From contig JANQQK010000013.1 of the NCBI GenBank assembly GCA_028289375.1, forward strand, positions 1-64,000: 64,000 bases of DNA. The letters are read 5' to 3'. The notes under the pieces are model-generated. The model did no database searches and had not been told where the DNA came from. It was given only the letters and a program-made list of their open reading frames with translations. The DNA is from Phycisphaerae bacterium (GTDB taxonomy: Bacteria > Planctomycetota > Phycisphaerae > UBA1845). This document shows, in pieces, positions 34,500 to 43,038 of the stretch (position 1 is its first letter; each line of letters starts with the position of its first letter). A program made the translations under genes and the position numbers.

Positions 34500-37484
34500 A
34501 TGACGCCCGAGAATATCCAACGCATGCAGTCTGTCTTCGATGAGGTCGTGGCCGCCAGCCCCGACGAGCGGGATGCCATCCTCGATCGCTGCTGTGGGCC
34601 GGATGCTGGCTTGCGTCGATTCGTCACACGCATGCTCGACAACGACGCCAGCAGCATGGGCGACTTTCTCAACGTCCCCGTCGTTCCGCCGCTGACATTC
34701 GACGACCGAGCCGCGCCCCCTCGCCATGTCGGCCCCTACAAAATCATCGACGAAATCGGACGCGGAGGGATGGGCATCGTCTACGAGGCCGAGCAGGAAT
34801 CGCCGCGACGCAAGGTCGCACTCAAAGTGATCCGCCCCGGATTGGTCACGCAAACAACACGTCGCCGCTTCCAACACGAAGCCGAAATCCTCGCACACCT
34901 GCAGCACCCCGGCATCGCACAGATCTTTGACGCCACCGTCGCCAGCGAAACATCTTTCGACGACCGCTCGCGGCAATCCTACATCGCGATGGAATTCGTC
35001 CGCGGTGACCTGCTGCTGAACTACGCGTCATCGCATGATCTCGGCATCGACGAACGCATCGACCTGATCCTCGCCATCTGTGATGCCGTCCAACACGCAC
35101 ATCAGAAAGGCGTCATCCACCGCGATCTCAAACCAGGCAATATCATCGTTGGTGAATCAGGACCGAAAATCGTTGACTTCGGCGTCGCTCGTGCTGTGCT
35201 CGAAGATGTCAACCGCATCAGCATGCACACCGAAGCCGGCGCCCTGCTGGGGACAGTGGCCTACATGAGTCCCGAGCAGGTTGATGGCGATCCGATGGAT
35301 GTCGACGTGCGCAGCGATGTCTTCGCACTCGGCGTCGTCGCCTATCAGTTGCTGACCGGGCGTCATCCTATTCCGCTGGAAAATTGCAGCCTCCCACAGG
35401 CGACGCGACGGATCGTCGAGAACGAACCCGAACTGGCGGGTCAATCAAATCCTCAACTTCGCGGCGACATCGAGGCGATCCTCGCCAAAGCCATGGAAAA
35501 GAACCGCGACGCGCGCTACGCGTCGATTGCGGACATGGCCGAGGATTTTCGGCGACACCGCCGCGACGAACAGATCACGGCCCGTCGGCCCTCGACGATC
35601 ATGCAATTCGTCAAGTTCTCCCGCCGCAACCGTGGGTTGGTCGCCGGTATCGCACTTGCGATGATCGCCTTGATTGCCGGAACCGTCGCGACCGCGACCT
35701 TCGCGATCCGTGAACGAAACCAAGCCAGGATCGCCCGGCAGGAATCAGAACGCGCCAGCCAGATTTCCTCGCTCCTGCAGCAAATGCTCGTATCCGCAGA
35801 CCCTGCATTGGCACTCGGTCGTGATGTCACGGTTCGCGATGTGCTGGACATCGCCTCGCAGCAACTTCTGTCGGATGACGCACCTTCCGACCCCGCCGTC
35901 GCCGCGTCCATGCACGCCACCATCGGCGAGACGTACATGGAACTTGGTTTCTACGACGAAGCACTCAAACACCTCATACCCGCAGTCGACACATACGCGG
36001 TGCTTGATCCCTCATGGATGAAGAAACGCGTGGATACGGTCCTGTCGCTGGCGGAGGTCTACAGCTATCTTGGAGAGTACAAGCGAGCAGTCGTGTACGA
36101 GCGCGAAGCAGTTGCCCTTGCCCGGGAGTGGCTGGGACCGGAATCGGAGTCCACAGCACTTGCGTTGAACAACCTGGCCGTCACGCTGAGCAAGATCGGC
36201 GAGTATGAAGAAAGCGAATCATCAGCCCGGGAAGCGATCGCACTCCGCCGCGCACACAAGAGCCCGAATCTGCACGGGTTGGGCGCATCACTTGCCAACC
36301 TCGGTGGGCATCTCGCAACGACCGGACGCTACGACGAAGGCGAGACACTTCTCCGTGAAGCGCTGGACATCCACGAACGCGTCCTTGATCCCAAACACCC
36401 TACCCTCGCCAGCACGCTCAACAGTCTCGGACGCCTGTTGCACGAAAAGGGGCAAAAATCAGAAGCCGCCGACCTGCTCCAACGCTCCGTCGATATCCGA
36501 CGTGATGTCCAGGGACAAGATCACCACGAGTTTGCCATCTCACTCTCCAATCTTGCAGCCGTCTATCAGTCCATGGGCCGCAATAGCGACGCCATCGGCT
36601 TGCTTGAGGAAGTGACCGCCGTCCATCGAAAGAACTTCGGGGACGTGCATCCGGCTGTGGGCATCTCGTTGATCAATCTCGGACGGGGGTACATGCTCCT
36701 TGGAGAATCCGATAGGGCACGAAAAGTATACGCTGACGGTGTCGAAGTGCTTCGCGCCTTCTTCGGCGATGGTCACCCGCAAGTTGCGCTGGCCAACCAC
36801 AACGTCGCCGTGGACCTGATGCATCGCGGCGACGTTGCATCCGCGGAGTCGAAACTGCGTAACGCGCTTGAAATACTCAGTACCGCAATGGGGGACGCCC
36901 ATCCACACACCGCGCATATTCGCAACTCACTCGGCTCCCTTCTCGCGCTTACCGACAAACGCGAAGAAGCCACCACCATGCTGACCAAGAGCCTCGAAGA
37001 TCGCATTGCCGCACTGGGCAGCGAGCACGAGATGGTCGGCATCGCCTACGCAGCGCTCTCCGTCGTGCATCTCGACAATCAGGACCCCCAGAGCGCTTCA
37101 ACCGCCGCACGCCGGGCGATTCAGATTCTCGCGGACAGTGAAGTGCTGAAAGGCGATCTCACGACGGCGAAGCTGGTCCTGGCGGAATCGCAGTTGATGC
37201 TCGACGAAGCCGATTCAGAGACCATCGCGTTGATCGAAGACGCCTTGGTGTCGTTGGCCGAACTCAATGCCGGACCATGGATGATCGCCGACGCGGAGAG
37301 CGTGAAGCTCGCCTGTCTTGCACGGGACACCAGGCACGCATCTGAAACCAACGCGCTGAGGACTCGATTGAACTCGGTATCACTCGACTGCGCCACGGCG
37401 AATCACGTCCCCAAGTGCGAACGCGCCGTCAAACGAATCGAGCAGCGGCTGGCTAACCTTTCAGCTTCGCTTTCAGCCGAATGA
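34500..37484 (+). CDS. Membrane-anchored Ser/Thr protein kinase with TPR repeats (module 2)
   Basis: 994 residues. The helical leader (MTPENIQRMQSVFDEVVAAS) matches that of the kinase at 1050. Kinase domain about 80-355: GRGGMG 88-92 region, catalytic Lys109, HRDLKPGN from 207, DFG 226-228, SPEQ 257-260. Transmembrane helix about 380-402, coiled coil, then the LLQQMLVSADPALALG link shared with kinase 1 (LQEMLTNADPAKTMG) and about ten TPRs of the 42-residue Kinesin-light-chain type (ALNNLAVTLSKIGEYEESES and similar) up to about 900. All catalytic residues are intact. Its 3' end overlaps by 32 bp with the convergent gene ending at 37453. Confidence 0.94.
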   Translation: MTPENIQRMQSVFDEVVAASPDERDAILDRCCGPDAGLRRFVTRMLDNDASSMGDFLNVPVVPPLTFDDRAAPPRHVGPYKIIDEIGRGGMGIVYEAEQESPRRKVALKVIRPGLVTQTTRRRFQHEAEILAHLQHPGIAQIFDATVASETSFDDRSRQSYIAMEFVRGDLLLNYASSHDLGIDERIDLILAICDAVQHAHQKGVIHRDLKPGNIIVGESGPKIVDFGVARAVLEDVNRISMHTEAGALLGTVAYMSPEQVDGDPMDVDVRSDVFALGVVAYQLLTGRHPIPLENCSLPQATRRIVENEPELAGQSNPQLRGDIEAILAKAMEKNRDARYASIADMAEDFRRHRRDEQITARRPSTIMQFVKFSRRNRGLVAGIALAMIALIAGTVATATFAIRERNQARIARQESERASQISSLLQQMLVSADPALALGRDVTVRDVLDIASQQLLSDDAPSDPAVAASMHATIGETYMELGFYDEALKHLIPAVDTYAVLDPSWMKKRVDTVLSLAEVYSYLGEYKRAVVYEREAVALAREWLGPESESTALALNNLAVTLSKIGEYEESESSAREAIALRRAHKSPNLHGLGASLANLGGHLATTGRYDEGETLLREALDIHERVLDPKHPTLASTLNSLGRLLHEKGQKSEAADLLQRSVDIRRDVQGQDHHEFAISLSNLAAVYQSMGRNSDAIGLLEEVTAVHRKNFGDVHPAVGISLINLGRGYMLLGESDRARKVYADGVEVLRAFFGDGHPQVALANHNVAVDLMHRGDVASAESKLRNALEILSTAMGDAHPHTAHIRNSLGSLLALTDKREEATTMLTKSLEDRIAALGSEHEMVGIAYAALSVVHLDNQDPQSASTAARRAIQILADSEVLKGDLTTAKLVLAESQLMLDEADSETIALIEDALVSLAELNAGPWMIADAESVKLACLARDTRHASETNALRTRLNSVSLDCATANHVPKCERAVKRIEQRLANLSASLSAE

Positions 37485-39342
37485 TCTGCCGCCCCACCTC
37501 CTGGCTCGAAATGCTGAACGGCGCCCCCGGATCATTGACGGCATCATGCAACGCCCGCACGAACGCCTCGTAGTTCGACTCATAGACCACATCGAACGAT
37601 CCACGCCCACTTTCCTCACCCGAGCCAGCTTTGAAGCTGCCGCGGACCAGACTCTTGATGTGCTCGCCACCGATCTTGCTGTCGATCCAGTCGGTGATCG
37701 CGAGCATGCCCTCGTCTGATCCGATGTTGTGCACCTCGAAATGGACGCGACCCGGAGACGACCAGTGACGCATCATCCGACCCGCCAACGTCCGCACCGC
37801 ATCTTCGGCGATACCGGTCTCGGCCTTCATAAGCAGTTCATTGACGTTGTCGGACTCCGCGATCTTGATCGATCGCATCGGCTGGGCAATCGCGATCAAC
37901 CGGCTGTCCCGAGGCGTGTAGGCACGGAACGTATATCGCAACTCGAAGAGCGAACCGACACTCACAACATCTCCAAGCCCGACGACCACAATGTCGGCCA
38001 CGTCCTGGTTCAGGTACTGCAACGCCAACTCGTAATCGTCGATCGCACTGAGTTGATAATCATGCTCCTTGACGATCTGCTGCACCTGACTGCGCACGCT
38101 GACCACCTCAAGCCCGAGATTCAGAAACCGTTGCGTCATGTTGTCTTCGATATGACGCGTCTGCATCAGGTCGAACTGCGTCCAGATGTTGTGATCACCG
38201 GGACGAATCGTTGGCTTTGGAGACGAGCCGCCCTTGTTCACTTCGATGTCAACCTTCGTGTCGCCCGACTCGACTTTGGCATTGACTTCTTCGCGATCCT
38301 TCGTCTCGCTGCCACGAATCTGGGCCGCGTCATACACCTTGTGGTTGATGACCAGGCCGATCCTCGGTTGACCGACGTTCAAGTAGACCTCCTTGAACGC
38401 ATCGACCTTCTCGGTGTGCTCGGGCTTCTCATTCCCATCAAGACCCGCGAACTCATCCGGCGTTTCCCTGGGCAGTACGTAAACCGTGATGTCGCCGTCA
38501 GCGGTACTCCACGCCTGCGTGTCCGAGACCTCGATTTTCATCAACTTCGAAAGCGCCTTGCGGGCGAAGTACCGCAGGTCCAGTTCGTCACCATCACCAT
38601 AGCGCAACGTAAACGAACTGACATTCCGCCCTTTCGCACGATCCTGCTGCAGGCGAACCTTGCCCTCAACGCCATGAATCCGCCGCAGTTCGCTGCGGAA
38701 CTCACGTTCAAGATGGTCCGGCATATCGACAACGTTGATCGTGTACGTGGCAGCCACCCGCGTGAACCGCTCCAGCTTGGTATACATGTGCTCGTACATC
38801 GTCGCGCACCAGTAACCGACTTGCCGGTTGCCGACGACTCCGCGGTCAGCCGGTATCGTCCAACTGTGACGGGCGAGGTTCTGCCCGCGGTTCTTGTCGT
38901 AGATCGTGTAAGCCGCCTCGATATCACTGCCCACGCCGTCCAGCTTGAGCAACACGACCATGTCGGCGTTGACGCGATTGGCCAGCGCTCGGGCCGCGTC
39001 ATCCGCGTCATTGGCGATCATCGTTTCGAAATTGCGAATCTGCCGCAGTTCATCCGCCTTGGGATTCTTGATGACCACCAAGCCGGAGTTGCCCTGAAAC
39101 TGCTCGCTCAGACGGCTTTCAAACGAACGCCGCCGATCCTCCGGCACATTGCCGAGAGAAACCACCGTGACCACCATCTCCGGTTCGCCCAATGCGATGT
39201 AGAGTGGTTCAAATTCAGGCGGCGGCGGTGCTTCCGCGGGCGGCGGCGGGGCCGGTCTCCTCTGAGCGAACACGTTTGGCGCAACCACGACGCTCGCCAG
39301 CAATGCGAACGCGATACAACCAGATTTCCGTCGAATCATCAT
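37453..39342 (-). CDS. Exported protein of the LpoB/YcfL/COG3014 cluster, unknown function
   Basis: 629 residues from ATG 39342 (AAGGGG 7 nt upstream; the next codon is also ATG). Signal peptide IRRKSGCIAFALLASVVVAP ending FAQ, then a Pro-rich stretch (RRPAPPPPAEAPPPPEFEP). The body alternates alpha/beta segments (VVTVVSLGNVPEDRRRSF, ALANRVNADMVVLLKLDG, VADIVVVGLGDVVSVGSL) reminiscent of the FlgO/CsgG/LpoB-like periplasmic fold, possibly twice. There is no lipobox, unlike its four upstream neighbours. It is the last gene of that minus-strand cluster; 21 bp separate it from 39364. The last 32 bp are antisense to the end of the kinase gene. Function not known; inferred envelope assembly. Confidence 0.75.
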   Translation of the reverse strand: MMIRRKSGCIAFALLASVVVAPNVFAQRRPAPPPPAEAPPPPEFEPLYIALGEPEMVVTVVSLGNVPEDRRRSFESRLSEQFQGNSGLVVIKNPKADELRQIRNFETMIANDADDAARALANRVNADMVVLLKLDGVGSDIEAAYTIYDKNRGQNLARHSWTIPADRGVVGNRQVGYWCATMYEHMYTKLERFTRVAATYTINVVDMPDHLEREFRSELRRIHGVEGKVRLQQDRAKGRNVSSFTLRYGDGDELDLRYFARKALSKLMKIEVSDTQAWSTADGDITVYVLPRETPDEFAGLDGNEKPEHTEKVDAFKEVYLNVGQPRIGLVINHKVYDAAQIRGSETKDREEVNAKVESGDTKVDIEVNKGGSSPKPTIRPGDHNIWTQFDLMQTRHIEDNMTQRFLNLGLEVVSVRSQVQQIVKEHDYQLSAIDDYELALQYLNQDVADIVVVGLGDVVSVGSLFELRYTFRAYTPRDSRLIAIAQPMRSIKIAESDNVNELLMKAETGIAEDAVRTLAGRMMRHWSSPGRVHFEVHNIGSDEGMLAITDWIDSKIGGEHIKSLVRGSFKAGSGEESGRGSFDVVYESNYEAFVRALHDAVNDPGAPFSISSQEVGRQIIRLKAKLKG

Positions 39343-39363
39343 TGACAAACCCCTTAAACCCAA

Positions 39364-39786
39364 TCACCCATCCCGCGAAGGCCGAATTTCCATCCGCCAG
39401 TCTGTTGCTCCGTAGTCCAATGCATTGGACTTGATGAACGTCTCCGTTCGCGCCGGCATCCGCTCAGACAACCATCCCGGCGTCTCGCCAATCGGCACGC
39501 CGCTGCTGTCGAGATAGATGAATCGGTACTGCACCAGCCGGTCGGCGGTGCTCGTCTTACTGCGCAGAGCAACCGTCACGCGGTACGGTGGGCCCGCGTT
39601 CTCAACCACGTCGGCCACGACGATGTCACCACGCAGGCTCTCATGCAACGCGATCTTCGGGTACAGGTCACGATCAAGCGTATCCTGTTCGGCACGCGCC
39701 GGTGCATATTCGCATCCGCCAACAGCGATCACCATTACCGACGCCAACAAGCACATCATCCAGCGCGAAATTGCATCCCTCTTCAT
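39364..39786 (-). CDS. YcfL-like (DUF1425) lipoprotein
   Basis: 140 residues from ATG 39786 with GGAG 6 nt upstream. The signal peptide ends in the lipobox AVGGC. The mature domain (LHESLRGDIVVADVVENAGP, then QYRFIYLDSSGVPI) follows the YcfL/DUF1425 pattern of a small beta domain. In E. coli ycfL lies next to lpoB, which activates penicillin-binding protein 1b, and the same gene association is seen here. Likely located at the inner face of the outer membrane. The YcfL function itself is not established. Confidence 0.75.
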   Translation of the reverse strand: MKRDAISRWMMCLLASVMVIAVGGCEYAPARAEQDTLDRDLYPKIALHESLRGDIVVADVVENAGPPYRVTVALRSKTSTADRLVQYRFIYLDSSGVPIGETPGWLSERMPARTETFIKSNALDYGATDWRMEIRPSRDG

Positions 39787-39816
39787 GGTTGTCTCCGTCA
39801 TCTTTCCCCTCTTCGA

Positions 39817-41529
39817 CTAACGCCCAGCCGATCCATCTGCCTCCGTCGCCGCCCCACCGGACCAAAACGCTTTCGCCCGATCCGACGTCGGCGTATAGGC
39901 ACCATGCGGCTGACAGAACACGCGAAGGTAACCAACACTGCCCGGACGCGGCGCGATCAACGAATCACCACCCTCAAGCACATGCTGCCCCGCGCGAAAA
40001 TCCGATTCCTCAATCGTCCAGGCAATCCCCTCATCGCGATACAGATTCTGCAGATCGATCAGCGTCATGTTCGTCAGGTTGCCGGCCGCCTGATACCGAT
40101 CAAGCGTCTCCGCCGTCGGCGTGCGCACACAGTTCCCACCCAGAATGTACGGCAGGTCGTCCCCATCGATCCGGGCGTCGAAATGATCGTTGGCGTACAG
40201 GACCTTACCCGCCGTCGTCCACGATGGCGGCGTTCGCGTCGGAATCAAACGGACATACAGCATCTGGACCGACCGATCCGTCGGCGGATCCACAGCCGGC
40301 AGCACAACGCGCGACGCACGATCACCCGATACCTCGATCTCCAACGTGCTGTCGACATCGTCCACCATCAGCGGCACCAGATAGGAACGCTGCGGCATCA
40401 TCCGCGAATGCGTCGTGTCCGCCCGGGCCGACGCTTTCATCGCCAGACCCGTCGCCGCCAACACAAGACCCACTACGCGAGCATCATTCGAATCAGCAGC
40501 CACCGCCACGACGCCACCACCAACCAGCAAAGCAGTGCCCAAAACGCTCTTGGCCACCCGAACGTCCTCCAGGTTGTTCCACATCAGGTCCGCCGCCATG
40601 GCATTCACATCGCACACAGCCAGTACGGCCGGCGTGCTGCTGCCATTCACCGAGACCTTCAACGTTCGCGCGTCGCTGCTCCAGCCACGACGCTGCTCAA
40701 ACCTCGAGAACGCGTTGTCCATCCCATACGAGACCTTTGAAGGCCCGAATCCATAGTCAACCATCACCACCGTGTTGAACGGCTCGTTCTGAAACCTGTC
40801 GACCAGTGGTTTAAGCGACGGATCAATGCTCACCACCTGCCCGAATCGCTCCTCCGCCTGCGCCTCCAGCGAAGAGACCTCACGACTCAATACCTGGTTC
40901 GCAATACCCGACATCAGATAGCCAAGCACGAACGTTGACTCGGTCGGCTCGTATCCGTCAGCCAGGTAGTCGCCGCTCGCACCAGTCTGTTCCTTCTCGA
41001 TCGCCGTCTTGGCCAGTTCTTCCGATGACGCATCATCCCCGACGAATTCGCCAAAACTCTTCAAATAGAAAAGCGATTCCTGGGCAGCGGCGCGCGCGTT
41101 GTCCCATTCGCCAACCATCGCGCGCTGGGTGGCCATATAGACCCACATCAACGCCTGCTCGAACGGCTCACCTTTCCAGAAACGCACATGCTCAAACGTC
41201 GCAACGGCAGCCACCGTGCGATCCGCGTTGATTCCCTGCGTCCGAAGAATCTTGTACACCTCGTTCATCGTGCGGTTGGCTGACTCTGGAACGCCGTCGG
41301 CCAACTCAGCCATCGCGAGCATCGCCCGCTCATACATGTAGTCACGATTTTCGGGGTTCTCCTGCAGCGACGCCATGAGCGTCCCGCGGGCCGCCCCGAA
41401 ATCTCCCCGCTGCACCATCGGCTCGATTGTCTTGCCCTTGTCGCTGCAACCGGCTGCGAACATTGCAAGCACCGACGCCACCGCCATCAGGCATTGTGTT
41501 GTTTGCGATTTCATGTCTCTGATCATCAT
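39817..41529 (-). CDS. COG3014-like lipoprotein
   Basis: 570 residues from ATG 41529; the adjacent ATG at 41526 sits at a better distance from GGGGAAG, and TTG 41544/ATG 41541 overlap the upstream stop. The signal peptide ends FAAGC. The N-terminal half is helical and TPR-like (AARGTLMASLQENPENRDYM, ALMWVYMATQRAMVGEWDNA). A Gly/Ala-rich hydrophobic hairpin follows (VLGTALLVGGGVVAVAADSN), then a beta-rich C-terminal half. This matches COG3014, uncharacterised lipoproteins that accompany lpoB and ycfL in many Gram-negatives. It may couple to peptidoglycan synthesis or an envelope complex. Confidence 0.75.
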   Translation of the reverse strand: MMIRDMKSQTTQCLMAVASVLAMFAAGCSDKGKTIEPMVQRGDFGAARGTLMASLQENPENRDYMYERAMLAMAELADGVPESANRTMNEVYKILRTQGINADRTVAAVATFEHVRFWKGEPFEQALMWVYMATQRAMVGEWDNARAAAQESLFYLKSFGEFVGDDASSEELAKTAIEKEQTGASGDYLADGYEPTESTFVLGYLMSGIANQVLSREVSSLEAQAEERFGQVVSIDPSLKPLVDRFQNEPFNTVVMVDYGFGPSKVSYGMDNAFSRFEQRRGWSSDARTLKVSVNGSSTPAVLAVCDVNAMAADLMWNNLEDVRVAKSVLGTALLVGGGVVAVAADSNDARVVGLVLAATGLAMKASARADTTHSRMMPQRSYLVPLMVDDVDSTLEIEVSGDRASRVVLPAVDPPTDRSVQMLYVRLIPTRTPPSWTTAGKVLYANDHFDARIDGDDLPYILGGNCVRTPTAETLDRYQAAGNLTNMTLIDLQNLYRDEGIAWTIEESDFRAGQHVLEGGDSLIAPRPGSVGYLRVFCQPHGAYTPTSDRAKAFWSGGAATEADGSAGR

Positions 41530-41540
41530 TGGCTTCCCCA

Positions 41541-42107
41541 TCAATCAAAGACAATGCCAGGAGCATAGCGTTTGAATTCGAAACTGCCGGTCCACACGAT
41601 TTCACGATCACGCAGGCTGATCAACTCATATTCCATCCGGTAAAGATCGACCCGCCCTTCGGTCCCACCTCTGGCACCAGCCGATCGAAGCGTTCCGACG
41701 AATGCATGGACATCCTCATCCGGTGACAATGCCCCCAAATCGCCCACACGATCCGTCGACGACACGAACTTGATGTTGCGTTGCCGAAACGCTTCGCGAA
41801 GGTTGCCTTCGAAAACCCCGTTCATCAGGTAGGCCCGGTCACCCGGTGTTAGCTGATCGGTCGACAGGTTGAGCAACCGATCAACCGTCACAGTCATCTG
41901 CGGCGAATCAGAGGACCGCTCCATCAGAAACGGCGCCTCAGTCAACTCGCCCTGCAACTCCCGCTTGGCTTCCTGTAGATCGCCGATCGTCAGCGTGGTC
42001 GAGCGCACCCGAGGACCGCAACCGACCATCGCCACCAGGAACAACATCATGGACACCGCCGCCGCGCCCCGCGTCGCAAACAGCGAGACCCTCTTCCAAT
42101 GGTGCAT
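41541..42107 (-). CDS. LpoB-like lipoprotein A
   Basis: 188 residues. The signal peptide ends VAMVGC, a lipobox. The mature part has a conserved opening (TTLTIGDLQEAKRELQGEL), a beta strand with a ligand-type loop (MTVTVDRLLNLSTDQLTPGD) and GNLREAFRQRNIKFVSSTDR, the pattern seen in LpoB-type penicillin-binding-protein activators. Its TGA overlaps a possible start of the COG3014-like gene, so translation is coupled. Spacing to the upstream LpoB-like gene is 18 bp. Confidence 0.7.
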   Translation of the reverse strand: MHHWKRVSLFATRGAAAVSMMLFLVAMVGCGPRVRSTTLTIGDLQEAKRELQGELTEAPFLMERSSDSPQMTVTVDRLLNLSTDQLTPGDRAYLMNGVFEGNLREAFRQRNIKFVSSTDRVGDLGALSPDEDVHAFVGTLRSAGARGGTEGRVDLYRMEYELISLRDREIVWTGSFEFKRYAPGIVFD

Positions 42108-42125
42108 CGTGATGATCCCTTCGCC

Positions 42126-42734
42126 CTACCGGCGTTCCTTGAATTTCATCTCGTAACGCTTGCTGAACACCTCTTCACGATCGCTCGCCCGCAGCAGCGT
42201 GAACGAAAGGTAGTAGAGATGCACGTCGCCGCGATGCGATCCATAAGCGTCCGCGATCATGTGAAACGTGTAGTCCGGATTGAGATAGTTCGCGTTGCGA
42301 CGGCCAGTGCCATCCTGCATCGGATCATCCTCGACGCCAACACCCTGCCGACGATTCAGATCCTCCGTGCGTCGCTTGTCGGAGATCACCTTGACGTTGT
42401 CGCGGAACATACGCGAACCCATGAGCGAGTCCTTGATGCGGTGCTGCACCAGCTCGAAGTCCTCGGTCCGCATCGTCCCGGTTTTGTTCTGAATGTCGCC
42501 CAGAATCAGGTTGACCCGATAGCCTTCCCAATCCTGCTCCGACAGCCGATTGATGTCCGAAATGAAAGCCTCAGCCACCCGATCAGACGCCTCCACCAGA
42601 TCGCGCGTCGGCATCTGACTTGAACGCATCTCGCCCGGGGCATCTTCATAGACAGATACCCGACCACCCTGCTGACAACCAGCCAGCAGACACGCCAACA
42701 CTCCAACCGTGAGCAGTTTTGCCATCGCTTTCAT
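42126..42734 (-). CDS. LpoB-like lipoprotein B (first gene of the cluster)
   Basis: 202 residues. The signal peptide ends LLAGC. LVEASDRVAEAFISDINRLS followed by VNLILGDIQNKTGTMRTEDF and HRIKDSLMGSRMF is the typical LpoB core (strand, 'NxT' loop, amphipathic helix). It also contains an acidic-basic insertion (RRQGVGVEDDPMQDG). A ribosome site (AAGGG) precedes the ATG at 42734. Two different LpoB-like lipoproteins in one cluster suggest two penicillin-binding-protein partners or a heteromeric complex. No penicillin-binding protein is in the window. Confidence 0.74.
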   Translation of the reverse strand: MKAMAKLLTVGVLACLLAGCQQGGRVSVYEDAPGEMRSSQMPTRDLVEASDRVAEAFISDINRLSEQDWEGYRVNLILGDIQNKTGTMRTEDFELVQHRIKDSLMGSRMFRDNVKVISDKRRTEDLNRRQGVGVEDDPMQDGTGRRNANYLNPDYTFHMIADAYGSHRGDVHLYYLSFTLLRASDREEVFSKRYEMKFKERR

Positions 42735-43038
42735 GACCCTTCAAAAAACCTCCAATGACCGCCTCAACCGGCCGTCATACTCCGTACGCCATCAAAGTCA
42801 AGCAACCCTGCACGCCGTCAATGACTGTCTGGTTGATCGATCCGCGAAGACGTCGTCGCATCATGCTCAGAACCGATCCAGCCCTTCCGCCGGAAGAACG
42901 AGACCATCCCCACGGTCACCGCTGCCATCAGGCCTAACACAGCCGGATAGCCGAAGGTTAGGCGCAATTCCGGCATATTCTCGAATTCAGTGTCTAGGGA
43001 GCGCTGCGCCGTACGAAAACGCCAACGATGCCGCCAGA
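42735..43038. other. Non-coding region between hydrogenase and lipoprotein clusters
   Basis: 304 bp between the hypE stop and the first LpoB-like gene, both minus strand. It contains an imperfect hairpin (GCCTAAC at 42932-42938, GTTAGGC at 42957-42963) that might end the hydrogenase operon transcript. Otherwise I see no gene, no -24/-12 element and no repeat. Confidence 0.5.

Noticed and set aside
39588-40778. Long plus-strand open frames (up to 396 codons) opposite the YcfL and COG3014-like genes
   Set aside because: Pro/Ser/Arg/His-rich translations without domains, typical antisense shadows in GC-rich DNA. The minus-strand frames have signal peptides, lipoboxes and ribosome sites.
42932-42963. 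GCCTAAC/GTTAGGC inverted repeat downstream of hypE as a terminator
   Set aside because: The stem is only 7 bp with an 18-nt loop and no T tract on the minus strand, so it is noted only within the intergenic entry.
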